The notes beneath the pieces were generated by a model. The model searched no databases and was not told where the DNA came from. It was given only the letters and a program-made list of their open reading frames with translations. A DNA stretch of 64,000 nucleotides from Parasponia andersonii (Eukaryota; Streptophyta; Magnoliopsida; Rosales; Cannabaceae), in assembly GCA_002914805.1 (NCBI GenBank), contig JXTB01000397.1, positions 102,603 to 166,602 of the forward strand, given 5' to 3'. The position numbers and the translations under genes were made by a program. How positions within the stretch are numbered: the first letter of the stretch is position 1; each line of letters starts with the position of its first letter. Of this stretch, positions 1 through 9,985 are shown piece by piece.

Positions 1-2
1 CA

Positions 3-395
3 AAGTCACACGGTAAGGGCCTACTCTTTGTGGATATAACAATCAATGGCAAGGCCACCAAAACCTTGGTTGATACAGGCATATCCCATAACTTCATCTT
101 TATTGAGGAAGCTAGGCGATTGGGCTTGTCGGTATCCAATGGAGGAGGCTCCCTCAAGATAGTAAACTCAGTAGCATGCCCCATCTATGAGATTGATCAT
201 GATGTTAAGGCTAGCCTTAGTGCATGGGCTGGCCAACTTAATCTATCAGTGGTGCTAATAGACAACTTTGCGGTGGTACTTGGTCTAGAGTTCCTTGATA
301 CAGTACAGAGAATCCCTATTCCTTTTGCCAACTCCAAGTGCATTATGGATGGTGAAAAAGCTTGTGTGGTACCAACAGAACAGTTCACGAAATAG
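3..395 (+). pseudogene. gypsy retropepsin-like protease fragment
   Basis: The frame is open from the left edge to a TAG at 393-395. It encodes a retropepsin-like aspartic protease with the active-site triad DTG in the context TLVDTGISHNFI, about 25 residues in, followed by the usual beta-rich body. In an intact chromovirus the frame would run on into reverse transcriptase. Here it stops, and RT homology resumes only about 15 codons later at the FGLINAP motif, so the N-terminal half of RT is missing by deletion. Confidence 0.8.
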
Positions 396-404
396 GAAAT
401 AAAG

Positions 405-1062
405 TACTCTCTACTCTTCAATTCAAGACCATTTGGTCTTATCAATGCACCTGCTATCTTTTGCACCTTTATGAATAAACTATTCCATCCCTATCTCGAT
501 TGATTCGTGGTAATTTATCTTGATGATATAGTCATCAATAGCAAGACCATAGAAGAACACCTAGAATATTTGAGAAAGGTGTTCGAGGTCTTGAGGGAGA
601 TAAAGATGTTCGAGGTCTTGAGGGAGATCAACTGTTCATCAAGAAAGAGAAATGCTCCTTCGCCTAAGAGGAAGTGATGTTCCTAGGGCATAAGATAAAT
701 GATGGGAAACTTACAATGGATGAAGCCAAGGTGCAAGCCATCCAAGAGTGAGAACCTCCTACTATGGCTCCAGAGTTAAGATCATCCCTCAGACTTGTGA
801 ACTACTATAGACAGTTCATAAAGTCCTACTCAGCAAGAGCAATGCCACTTACTAACCTACTCAATAAGCACAAGTCTTAGGAGTGGATACTTGAGTGTCA
901 AATCTCATTCGAATACTTGAAGAAAACAGTAAGCAAAGAGCTGATTCTTAGCTTGTTTGACCACTCTAAGGCATATAAGCTTCACACAGATGCCTCTGAC
1001 TTTGCTATTGGCAGAGTACTAATGCAAGAAAGGCATCCCATTGCTTATGAAGCCGTAAGCTC
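405..1062 (+). pseudogene. gypsy reverse transcriptase / RNase H start, fragment
   Basis: Translated pieces show the RT palm motifs FGLINAPAIF and YLDDIV (catalytic aspartates kept), then CSFA, FLGHKI and the start of RNase H with LHTDASDFAIG. In-frame stops replace expected residues, for example after HPYLD and after KCSFA. A 25-bp segment with the core tcgaggtcttgagggaga is duplicated in tandem around 580-630 and shifts the frame. The fragment is cut at 1062 by the nested element; RNase H resumes at 7592. Confidence 0.8.
1058..1062. repeat. Target-site duplication AGCTC, left copy
   Basis: AGCTC stands immediately before the TGTTAGC start of the Sirevirus-type LTR and recurs at 7587-7591 immediately after the other LTR. 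A 5-bp duplication is what a copia integrase makes. Confidence 0.85.
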
Positions 1063-2542
1063 TGTTAGCTATTGTTAGTCCAAGATTGACAACCCAAGAG
1101 GGGGGTGAATTGGGTTTTAAAACATTTTAACAAACTTTTCAATTATTCAAAATCATATACCACTATTTTAAAACTTTTTAGCTAAATCAACAATAATGCC
1201 AAATATAAAGCAATAATAGCAAGTATATTAAGCACACTAAATATTAAACACTCAATTAAATAGCTTGCAATAAAGTAATGAGTTTAGGGATAGAGAAAGT
1301 GCAAACTCGGTTTTTACGAGGTTCGACAAACATGATGGTTTGCCTATGGCCCTGGTCCTCGGCAATTTTCTTTGAGCTTTCCACTATCAGATCAAGATTA
1401 TAGGCTTGACCGACCTTTTTACAAATGGAGTGAATTCTTCTTAGATACACCCTAGCCTTTACAATAGTTTTGACTCCGGCTCTATCACGCCTAACCTCAG
1501 ATTGTTTAGACAATTATGCCAATCTCACCAACTTACGAGTCGTTTATAACTCCGGTGGTAACCTCACCTAAATCGGGTTGTTTATGAATCTGGTGCCAAT
1601 CTCACCTCACACTCAATGGTTTTTCAATAAACAAGAGTGAACACTCGCTCACAAGTTCTCCTCACAAAGTAATTAATACAATTTTGGCTTAAGAGATTTA
1701 AGAACAATGGACTATAGATGCTCTAAGATTAGTTCAATATGATTTGAAGGTTAAAATTGAGTAAAAGAGAGCTTTTGCACTTAGAAACTAACTGGGTATT
1801 AATGTAAGTTCATATTCTATCATTTTAAGTCATCAAACTTGGCTCTATTTAAAGGCATCTTCAAAAACTAGCCGTTTTCGATTATTGGTATATTGTTGCC
1901 AGAATTTTGGTCGACCAAAAATATTTTCGATTGACTAAAAAACTAGCCGTTAGAGTCTAGAATGCCAATTCAGCTCCAACGGCCATTTTTTACCTTCATT
2001 TTGGTCTACCAAGCCTGGTCGACCAAAATCAGTCAGAAACAAAAGGTTTTTTGATTCTTTGAACTAATTTGGTCGTTTTGAAAACTTCATTTTTCCTAAA
2101 CATTTTTAACTTTAAGAAAATGTACTTTTGAGAATATTTGGGCTACATTAGAAATGATATTTATTTTCAAACAATCAATGGATTTAAAATTTAGCTAATT
2201 CTTTGAAGATTTGTTTGAAAAATCATTTGAAAAATTTTCGAGAATTCTTTTAAAAGTATGAGCCAATGCAAAGAGAATTTATGTGCAATGAACTAAATCT
2301 AATTCAAGACTAAGTATAAATATACCCTATCTAGACACGATCTTGTATCTTGATTGTTCATCTTCAAGTTTGATTCTAATATGTCCATATGCATCCATCT
2401 TCAAGCTTTATTCCTTGATTAACTTGAGGTAGAACTTTAATACCATTTCACTACACACTCAACTTAAATCATTAGTACTAAATCAAATATTTGTTATCTT
2501 CAAAATAAGAGTGAGTAAGATTGAAACTTTAATTTCTCAACA
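1063..2542 (-). repeat. 3' LTR of the Sirevirus-type element (left copy)
   Basis: About 1480 bp, aligning along its whole length with 6100-7586. Matching landmarks include the start TGTTAGCTATTGTTAGTCCA and the tail ending TTTCTCAACA. The copies differ by many substitutions and small indels (for example about 40 bp near 1770-1800), so the insertion is not recent. Confidence 0.88.
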
Positions 2543-2556
2543 ATCTCCCCCTTTTT
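2543..2556 (-). promoter_or_regulatory. Polypurine tract of the Sirevirus-type element
   Basis: Read on the minus strand this is AAAAAGGGGGAGAT directly abutting the LTR, preceded by TTTGTCATCATC. This is the plus-strand priming site and fixes the element's orientation. Confidence 0.8.
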
Positions 2557-4720
2557 GATGATGACAAATATTGATTTATGAGATAAAAAAAAATATACAA
2601 TAAGGAAATTAAAGTATGAAATTTGACAAGTTTATCTTATTCCTTACCATATTTTAAACTCCATCTCAAAATATATTTGAGAAAGTTAAAGGGACTTGCT
2701 CCCCCTTTTTAACTCAATTAAGCATCATAAGCATATTGTGAGAAAATTAAAAATGTGTGCTAAACAAAGTTCTCTCCCTTAAACTATGCACACTCATAAA
2801 TGAATCTTTTCTCTTCATATTCATAAATCAACATTATTCTCCCCCTTTTGATATCATTAAAAAGATAAAGACAAATATCAAACTAGATATTGCATAAAAA
2901 CCAATTTATCTTTAAAATAAGATTCTCCCCATATGAATTCATTGTACTACTTTTTCTATTTAAATTCATGACAAAAGTATATAAAAGAGTAATACTCAAA
3001 AAAATTTCTCCCCATGTAAAAAATAATATGACAAGTTAAGCAATAAGGAGATATGGAGGAAGCTAGGATTGAACAATCTTCAAAATAAGAATAACAGTAT
3101 CAAACATAAGATTGAACAACAATGTGATGCCAAAGAATATGAGAAGTATAGCATATTCCAAGTAGAAAGTTTCATCACATCAAGATAATCAAAAGCTCTA
3201 AATCTTAATATTTCACTTATTAAAAATAAATTCTCTAAGTGTAATCATCATAAAGCATAGGAGAAATCTAAAGTTATTAAAGCACAATAGTGAAATAATT
3301 TCGTTTCTTTCATTTTCATCAAATTATAAAGAGCATAAAATTCATGGAAAAATGATAATGACGAATTTAGCACAAACAAATCATAAATATACTCCCCCTC
3401 AATATATGAATCATGATTAAATTATCAATAGTCAAAGTAAGAAAAGATCAATCATATATGAGAGACATCAATTATAGATACCAATTATTTTGAAAACAAT
3501 TACCAATTATATTTGAAGAAATATAATAACCAAATTTGATGCTAAATAAAGATATGCCAAAAGATACCAATTGTATTTTGAAAAATTATACCAAGATGAT
3601 ACCAAATAAAATAATAAATCAAAGATAAAATGACTAACTTGATGTTAATTGAAATAATTTAAATCAAAAACATATTCTTCTTCTCCTTTTTATATCATTA
3701 AAAAAGTTGCGTAAATATGAAAGATGAGATTGATACCAATTAACAAATGTAAAGTAAAAATATGAATAAGCAACTAATAACAAGTATCCAATCAAAACAT
3801 GATATGTTATCCAAATTTAAACAACTATAAGAAATAGATATTCAGAAAAGATAAAATATAACAAAGCATGTTTTGAAAGCTAATGAGAATCTTATATGTG
3901 ATATTCATAAAAAAAATTGTTCTAAAAAAAAAATCATGCGTAAAAATACAAAATAATAAAATTACAAAGTGTAAACATTGAATTCATGTAATGCATCATT
4001 TTGAGTTCAAATACAATACTAATATAGATAAAATAATTCAATTAATTATGCATGGTATTTATCATGTAAAAACTATCAAGTATTTGCACAAATATAAGAG
4101 TTTAAGCAATATGCATTGTGCAAGTAATTTGAATCATATGTTAGCAAATTATAAATCAAATAAAATCATCCATACCATCCTTCCAAAAACTCTTCATCTT
4201 CTTTGTATTTAGGTTAGACTTAATCATTATCTTTTGATTAGTCATTAAGCTCCAATCATTCAAGCTTAAATACCAAACCTACAACAACATCATCTATGCT
4301 TTTCTTCTTGAAAGAGTCGTTAGTTTCATCAAATGTCACATGCATAGATATATCTACTACTTAGTTCTTTTGTTGAAAAACTCTCTTTATACATAAGTAG
4401 TAGTAAAGTAATTAGGAAAAGTTCCAATATTGGATTTTGAATCAAAAATTTCAAATTGAATATTTGAAAGAATAAAACAAACTTTAAAAACCTAATCAAA
4501 TGATTGACAAGAATTAAGCATAATATATTTCTAGCAAGACATTTTTAAATGAAGGCAAAGAATTGTTAACGATATTACTTATGACAATAATCTTGCTTTT
4601 TGTATTGTCTCTAAAAATGAAATATCCACCATCATTTCTTTGTAAAAATTGAGAGCTTGGTCAAGTCATTGGTCAAATTCTTGAAGCACCCACTTTCTTG
4701 CTTGTTCCTATAAGAAAGAT
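2557..4720 (-). other. Non-coding internal region of the Sirevirus-type element with repeated PPT-like tracts
   Basis: This 2.2 kb AT-rich stretch has no pol homology in any frame. Several short C-rich/T-rich tracts, purine-rich on the element's sense strand, resemble the terminal PPT: near 2698-2711, 2839-2852, 2924-2930, 3007-3013, 3391-3400 and 3681-3700. The copy at 2839 also keeps the adjacent GAT-ATCATT context. A 73-codon open frame at 3991-4212 has no recognisable similarity and is probably chance. Confidence 0.6.
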
Positions 4721-6049
4721 TCAAGTACGGATTTTTGGTACCCACATAATTTTGGGTCCTTGGGGGTTAGTCTTTGAACTTTTTGGTACCCAAACTAGTT
4801 TTTCATTAAAATATGTATTTTTCTTTACAATGCATGAAAAACTAGTATGTCCATCTTGATTGTAATAAGTGCAAGTGTGCTTTATATCACTTGTACTAGC
4901 TTTCACAAAATAGTTCTTGAGATATTTTTGTTTAATAGAAGATTTGTACCTAATACCTCCTTTGTCAAAAACACATTTTTGTCCACCAAGCATTAAATCA
5001 AAGTTTTTCTTTCTATTTATAAATTTGTGGACAATTTTAGTTAAGTCAAAAATCTTATCATTTAAGGAAATGTTTTCTTTTGACAAAATATCACAACTAC
5101 TACAAGGTAATTTTACTTCCTTTTTTTTGGTAAACTTTTCAATTATTTTTGACAAACTAAGAATTTCTTTTTTAAGAGCATTGTTCTTGAAAATAAGTTT
5201 TTCATAGTTTTTGTGTAAATCATTGAAATCACTCAACAAGTTTTCATATGATAAATCACAATCACTATCACTAAACTCACTACTAGTATCACTAACATCA
5301 TGAAATTTACTATTAGGTTTAAGTGAGCTTACCTCATTTTCTATTGCCATGAAGCACATGTTGTCTTTTTGATCTCTTTCATTGGTTTCTTTCATCAAAA
5401 TCTCATGTGTCATGAGCGAACCCATGAGTTCTTCTAGAGAAAGTTTGGTGAGATCTTTAGCTTCTTGAATTGCCACCACTTTGCTTATATACGCTTTAGG
5501 AAGACTCCTAAGCACTTTATTCACTAAATTTATATTAGAGAACGATTTTCCAAGAGTATTAAGAGAGTTAATGATAATAGTGAATCTAGTAAATATTTGA
5601 TCAATAGTCTCATCTTTATACATCTTGAATAATTCATATTTGTGTGTAAGAATATTGATTTTCGTCTCTTTCATAGAATTTGTGCCTTGATATGAAATTT
5701 CAAGCATATTCTACATTTCATGAGTATTTATGGCTTTTCCAACATTATTAAATATATGTCTATTCATACCACAAATCAAAATATACATAGCTCTACCATT
5801 TTTTGAAAATGTAATTTTATAATTTACATCATATTCATCAATTTCTTTATCAACAAATTTATCATCAACCTTTTTCTTAAAAATAAATAGACTTTTAGTA
5901 ACAATATGCCATAAATCAAAATCTAAAGATTGTAGATATGTAAGCATCTTATTTTTTCAATAATTATAATCAGTTCCATTAAAAAATGGGGATCTAGTAG
6001 TTGAATACCCCTCAAATGAAAAATTTTAAAAATTATTTGGGTTTGCCAT
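4721..6049 (-). pseudogene. copia gag, one frame with three premature stops
   Basis: The frame starts at an ATG (6049, reads MANPNNF) and runs in a single register to a stop at 4721, 442 codons long. Three in-frame stops break it: TAA after MANPNNF, TGA where the family has Trp (after NGTDYNY), and TAG after THEM. It shows the copia gag landmarks FEGYSTTRSPFFNGTDY and QGTNSMKETKINILTHKYEL. An acidic/coiled-coil middle follows, then a zinc knuckle CTYYNQDGHTSFSC in which the second Cys is Tyr. Gag would form the virus-like particle. No frameshift is needed, so decay has been almost wholly by point mutation. Long gag proteins of this type are usual in Sireviruses. Confidence 0.82.
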
Positions 6050-6085
6050 CTCAAGACGGTTAAGTCTTTAAAAATTGAGCACCAA

Positions 6086-6097
6086 GCTCTGATACCA
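6086..6097 (-). promoter_or_regulatory. Primer binding site (initiator tRNA-Met)
   Basis: On the minus strand it reads TGGTATCAGAGC, the standard complement of the plant initiator methionyl-tRNA 3' end, two bases from the 5' LTR. It sets orientation and marks the internal boundary. Confidence 0.88.
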
Positions 6098-6099
6098 AA

Positions 6100-7586
6100 T
6101 GTTAGCTATTGTTAGTCCAAGATTGACAATCCAAGAGGAGGGTGAATTGGATTTTAAAATGTTTTAACAAACTTTTCAACTATTCAAAACTATAGACTAC
6201 AATTTTAAAACTTTTTAGCTAACTCAACAATAATACCAAACATAAAGCAATAATAGCAAGTATATTAAACACTCAATTAAATAGCTTGCAATAAAGTAAA
6301 GAGTGTAGGGATAGAGAAAGTGTAAACTCGATTTTTACGAGGTTCGATAAACGCGATAGTTTGCCTACGTCCCCGGCCCTCGACAACTTGCTTTGAGCTT
6401 TCCACTATCGGATCAAGATTATGGGCTTGACCGACCCCTTTACAAACGGAGTGAATTCTTCTTAGGCACACCCTAACCTTTACAATAGTCTTGACTCCAG
6501 CTCTATCACGTGTAACCTCAGAATGTTTTGACTTTTATGACAACCTCACCTATACAGATTGTTTAGACAATGGTGCCAATCTCACTAACTCATGGGTTGT
6601 TTATGACTCCAGTGGTAACCTTATCTAAATCGGGTTTTTTATGAATTCGGTGCTAACCTCACCTCACACTCAATGGTTTTTCAATAAATAAGAGTGAATA
6701 CTCACTCACAAATTTTCCTCACAAAGTAATCTATACAACTTTAGCTTAAGAGATTTGAGAACAATGCACTATAGATGCTCTAAGATTGACTCAATATGAT
6801 TTGAAAGTTAAAGTTGAGTAAAAGAGAGTTTTTGTACTTGTATCAATGTAGGTTCATATTCTATCATTTTAAGTCATCAAGCTTGGCTCTATTTAAAGAC
6901 ATTTTCAAAAACTAGTCGTTTTCGACTGTTGGTATGTTGCTACTAGAATTTTGGTCGACCAGAAACATTTTTGGTTGACCAAAACACTAGTCGTTGAAGT
7001 CTGAAATGCCAGCTCATATCCAATGGCTATTTTTTGCCTTCATTTTAGTTGACCAAGCCTGGTCGACCAAAATTAGTCAGAAACAAAGGATTTTTTGTTT
7101 CTTTGAACTAATTTGGTCGTTTTCAAAACTTCCTTTTTCGAAAATATTTTTAACTTTAAGAAAATGTAATTTTGAGAATATTTGGGCTAGATTAGAAATG
7201 ATATTTATTTTCAAACAATCAATGGATTTAAAGTTTAACTAATTCTTTGAAGATTCATTTGAAAAATCATTTGAAAGATTTTTGGGAATTCTTTTGAAAG
7301 TATGAGTCAATGCAAAGAGAATTTATGTGTAATAAACTAAATCAAATACAAGACTAAGTATGAATATACCCTATCTAGACACAATCTTGTATCTTGATTG
7401 TTCATTTTCAAGCTTGATTCTAATATATCCATATGCATCCATTTTCAAGCTTTATTCCTTGATTAACTTGAGGTAGAACTTTAATACCATTTCACTACAA
7501 ACTCAAATTAAATCATTAGTACCAAGTCAAATATTTTTTATCTTCAAAATAAGAGTGAATAAGATTCAAACATTAATTTCTCAATA
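6100..7586 (-). repeat. 5' LTR of the Sirevirus-type element (right copy)
   Basis: About 1487 bp, homologous over its full length to 1063-2542 and adjacent to the PBS. The terminal dinucleotide on the right is TA instead of CA, probably a C-to-T change. It is followed directly by the AGCTC target duplication. Confidence 0.88.
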
Positions 7587-7591
7587 AGCTC
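7587..7591. repeat. Target-site duplication AGCTC, right copy
   Basis: Direct repeat of 1058-1062, where the outer gypsy sequence resumes. Confidence 0.85.
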
Positions 7592-7953
7592 AATAACACT
7601 GAAAAACGCTATACGCTATTCATTGTCTAACGGTGTGGTGGCACTACTTATTGGGTACTCACTTCACGATCATGACCGACAACGTACCCACAAGCTACTT
7701 TCAAACTCAGAAAACGTTGAGTCCCAAGCAAGCTCAGTGGCAAGACTTCTTGGTAGAATTCGACTATAAGCTTAAATACAAGCCTGAGAATGCTAATGTA
7801 GTGACAGATGCCCTAAGCAAAAAGGTGGAACTAGCTGTCTTAAGTAGACCTGATAGCACTTTGATAGAGAAAATCAAGAAAAGACTAGAACACGATGTTC
7901 TTGCAAAAAGCCTGCTATACCTAGTGACAGAAGGAAAGACGGGACATTTTTGA
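7592..7953 (+). pseudogene. gypsy RNase H / linker fragment
   Basis: Continues the RT/RNase H region left at 1062: NNTEKRYT, then after a frameshift WWHYLLGTHFTIMTDN, YFQTQKTLSPKQAQWQDFL and YKPENANVVTDALSKK. These are standard gypsy RNase H C-terminal and tether motifs. The open part from 7633 is cut off by a TGA at 7951-7953. Confidence 0.8.
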
Positions 7954-8780
7954 TTGAGCAACAAACTTTTGTATACCAAAGGCAATCGACTCTATGTACC
8001 TAAGTGGGGAAACTTAAGGAAACAACTTATCAAAGAGTGCCACGATTCCTTGTGGACTGGTCACCCAGGTTAAAAATGCACTTTTGCTCTTATCAAAGCT
8101 ATTTACTATTGGCCTCAATTGAAGGATGATGTCTTCGCCTACATATGAACTTATCTTATGTGTCAACCAGACAAAATGGAACAACAATCATCGGGCAGAT
8201 TGTTAGAACCTCTTTCCATTGTTGAAAGGCCATGGGAGAGTGTCTCTATAGATTTTATCACTAGCCTACCTAAGTCAAAAGGCTTTGGAAGCATTATAGT
8301 GGTGGTTGATCGGTTCAGCAAGTATGCCTCCTTCATACCTGCTTCACCTAATTGCCCCACCGATGAGACCGCGCGACTCTTTATAAAGTATGTTGTGAAG
8401 TTTTGGGGAGTCCTATCAAACATTGTAAGTGATCATGACCCCCCATTCATTAGAAGGTTTTAGACAAAATTGTTCAAATTGATGGGATTAGACTTTAATT
8501 TTTCTACTAGCTTTCACCCCCAAAGTGATGGCTAGACAGAGAGGGTGAATGCCTTACTAGAGCTATACTTGAGGCACTTTGTAAGTGTCAACCAAAAAAA
8601 TTTGGCAAAATTATTTGATATAGCCCAATTCTCTTTTAACCTCCAAAAGAGCGAGTCCACGGGCAAGAGTCCCTTTGAGATAGTCGCGAATCAACAACCT
8701 ATGACTCTACATACCTTAACGACAAGTTCTGGTGGGAAGAGTCCAGCGGCATTCAAGTTTTTTAAGACATCGCATAAATA
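7954..8780 (+). pseudogene. gypsy integrase fragment
   Basis: Pieces in nearly one register show the zinc-binding region (HDSLWTGHPG, YYWPQL, MCQPDK), then the catalytic core with VSIDFITSLPK, IVSDHDPPF and TERVNALLELYLRHF, covering the D, D and E positions of the DDE triad. In-frame stops occur in the zinc-finger region, after FIRRF and within the HPQSDG-TERVN motif, so no active integrase can be made. Confidence 0.82.
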
Positions 8781-9310
8781 AGTGGAGTTTGAATAAGACT
8801 TCTAAAAGAATGAATAAGTGGGCCGACAAAAAGATGAGGCACATTGAGTACTAAGAGAGGGATTTAGTGCTTGTCAAATTGCTACCCCAACAATTCAAAA
8901 CCTTGAAAAAGGTGCATAAAAGGTTAGTATACAAATATGAAGGTCTATTTCCGGAACTCAAATGTGTGGGTAAGGTTTCTTATAAACTTCAATTCCCTGC
9001 CAAGTTAAAGATTTTCTCTATCTTCTATGTTAGCATACTAAAACCCTACTATGGAGATGAGGAAAATCCTTCAAAGACTGAGTCCAAAAGGGCTCCTACT
9101 ATGATAGTAACCTCTTTTGATGAAGAGGTGGAGAATATTCTGGCTGATCACTTAATCCGCCGACGTGGTGTTTCTAATTATTGAGAATACTTAGTGAAAT
9201 AGAAGAATTTGCCTGAGGCCGAGGCTAGCTGGGAGCATGAGGATTTCTTGTGGCAATTCAAAAACTATATCGAGCAATTCAAATTTGATGGCATAACGGG
9301 GACGTCGTGA
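8781..9310 (+). pseudogene. gypsy integrase C-terminus with chromodomain
   Basis: The segment shows the C-terminal beta region (YKYEGLFPEL, VSYKLQFPAKLKIFSIFYVS) and then a chromodomain-like tail: ENILADHLIRRRGVSNY, EYLVK, LPEAEASWEHEDFLWQF. Chromodomains at the integrase end define chromoviruses and are thought to direct insertion to heterochromatin. Stops interrupt the chromodomain at 9182-9184 and shortly after. Confidence 0.8.
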
Positions 9311-9327
9311 ACTTGAGTGGGAAAGGG

Positions 9328-9985
9328 TGTTATGTCCAACTCATTTGGCTCTCCAAAATCCGAATGTTATTGCTTATGGCTCTAAGATCCTATATATATA
9401 TATTGCTCACCTAAAAAGATATAGGAAGGCGCTAGAACATAGTAGACACTTCTAGAATGATCAAGAGAGGCATTGGCTATGTTAGAAGACTCTAGATAAC
9501 GTTACTAAGTCCTAGAAGACTCTAGACGAAACCTGATGGTGCTAGATAGGTTAGGATGGTCCTAGAAGCTCCTAGAATGACTTGGAAGAGCCAAGATGGT
9601 GGGTGAACCTCCTAGAATGATCTAGGTCATACTTGTTTTAGATTTCTCCATATAAATATCTTTGTAGATATTACTACTTTATTTGGGAATATTCTAGACC
9701 CTTTGTGAGATCATGCCACTTGGCACGATCATAACCCTTAGTTAGTTTAAGCTTTGCCTATATAAAGGACCCCTTGGGTACATTTGTACATAAGTCCCAT
9801 TTGTGAGAGTTGTAAGCATTCTAAGAGTAATACAAAGGTTTCATTCACTCAAACTCTCTTGTCCTTTGTCACTTTATCTCAAAGTTTATTCTAAGTCTCT
9901 TTCTTGAGTGTTAGTAGGCTGACTTAGTACGACGGACTGTACTAAGTACCAAATGATTGCCTAATTTAAGGCTAGGGTCGTGACA
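9328..9985 (+). repeat. 3' LTR of the outer gypsy chromovirus
   Basis: A 658-bp block preceded by a purine tract (gagtgggaaaggg) begins TGTTATGTCC and ends CGTGACA, an imperfect inverted terminal pair. It has a TATA box (TATATAAAG, 9759-9767) followed by a region typical of R/U5. The partner LTR lies outside the window, so the boundary rests on these motifs alone. Confidence 0.75.

Larger units (their letters stand above)
1063..7586 (-). mobile_element. Complete Ty1/copia Sirevirus-type element, pol lost
   Basis: Two LTRs (1063-2542 and 6100-7586) begin TGTTAGC and end in CA, or TA in the right copy where the last C looks mutated. They flank 3.6 kb of internal DNA. The PBS lies beside the right LTR and the polypurine tract beside the left one, so transcription runs on the minus strand. 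The flanking 5-bp direct repeat AGCTC (1058-1062 and 7587-7591) is the target-site duplication. The internal region holds a gag-like frame but no protease, integrase, RT or RNase H, so it is a non-autonomous or deleted derivative. The PBS, the GGGGGAGATTG-type PPT and the long gag fit the Sirevirus lineage. Confidence 0.88.
1..9985 (+). mobile_element. Ty3/gypsy chromovirus, decayed, 5' end outside window, split by a nested element
   Basis: Protease, reverse transcriptase, RNase H, integrase and chromodomain fragments occur in Ty3/gypsy order on the + strand and end in a 3' LTR. The 5' LTR and gag lie left of the window. The coding sequence is interrupted at 1062/7587 by a copia element; removing that element and one copy of the 5-bp duplication brings the two halves of the RNase H region together. 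Stops and frameshifts occur in every domain, so it is dead. The C-terminal chromodomain places it among the chromoviruses; the exact clade is not determined. Confidence 0.85.
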
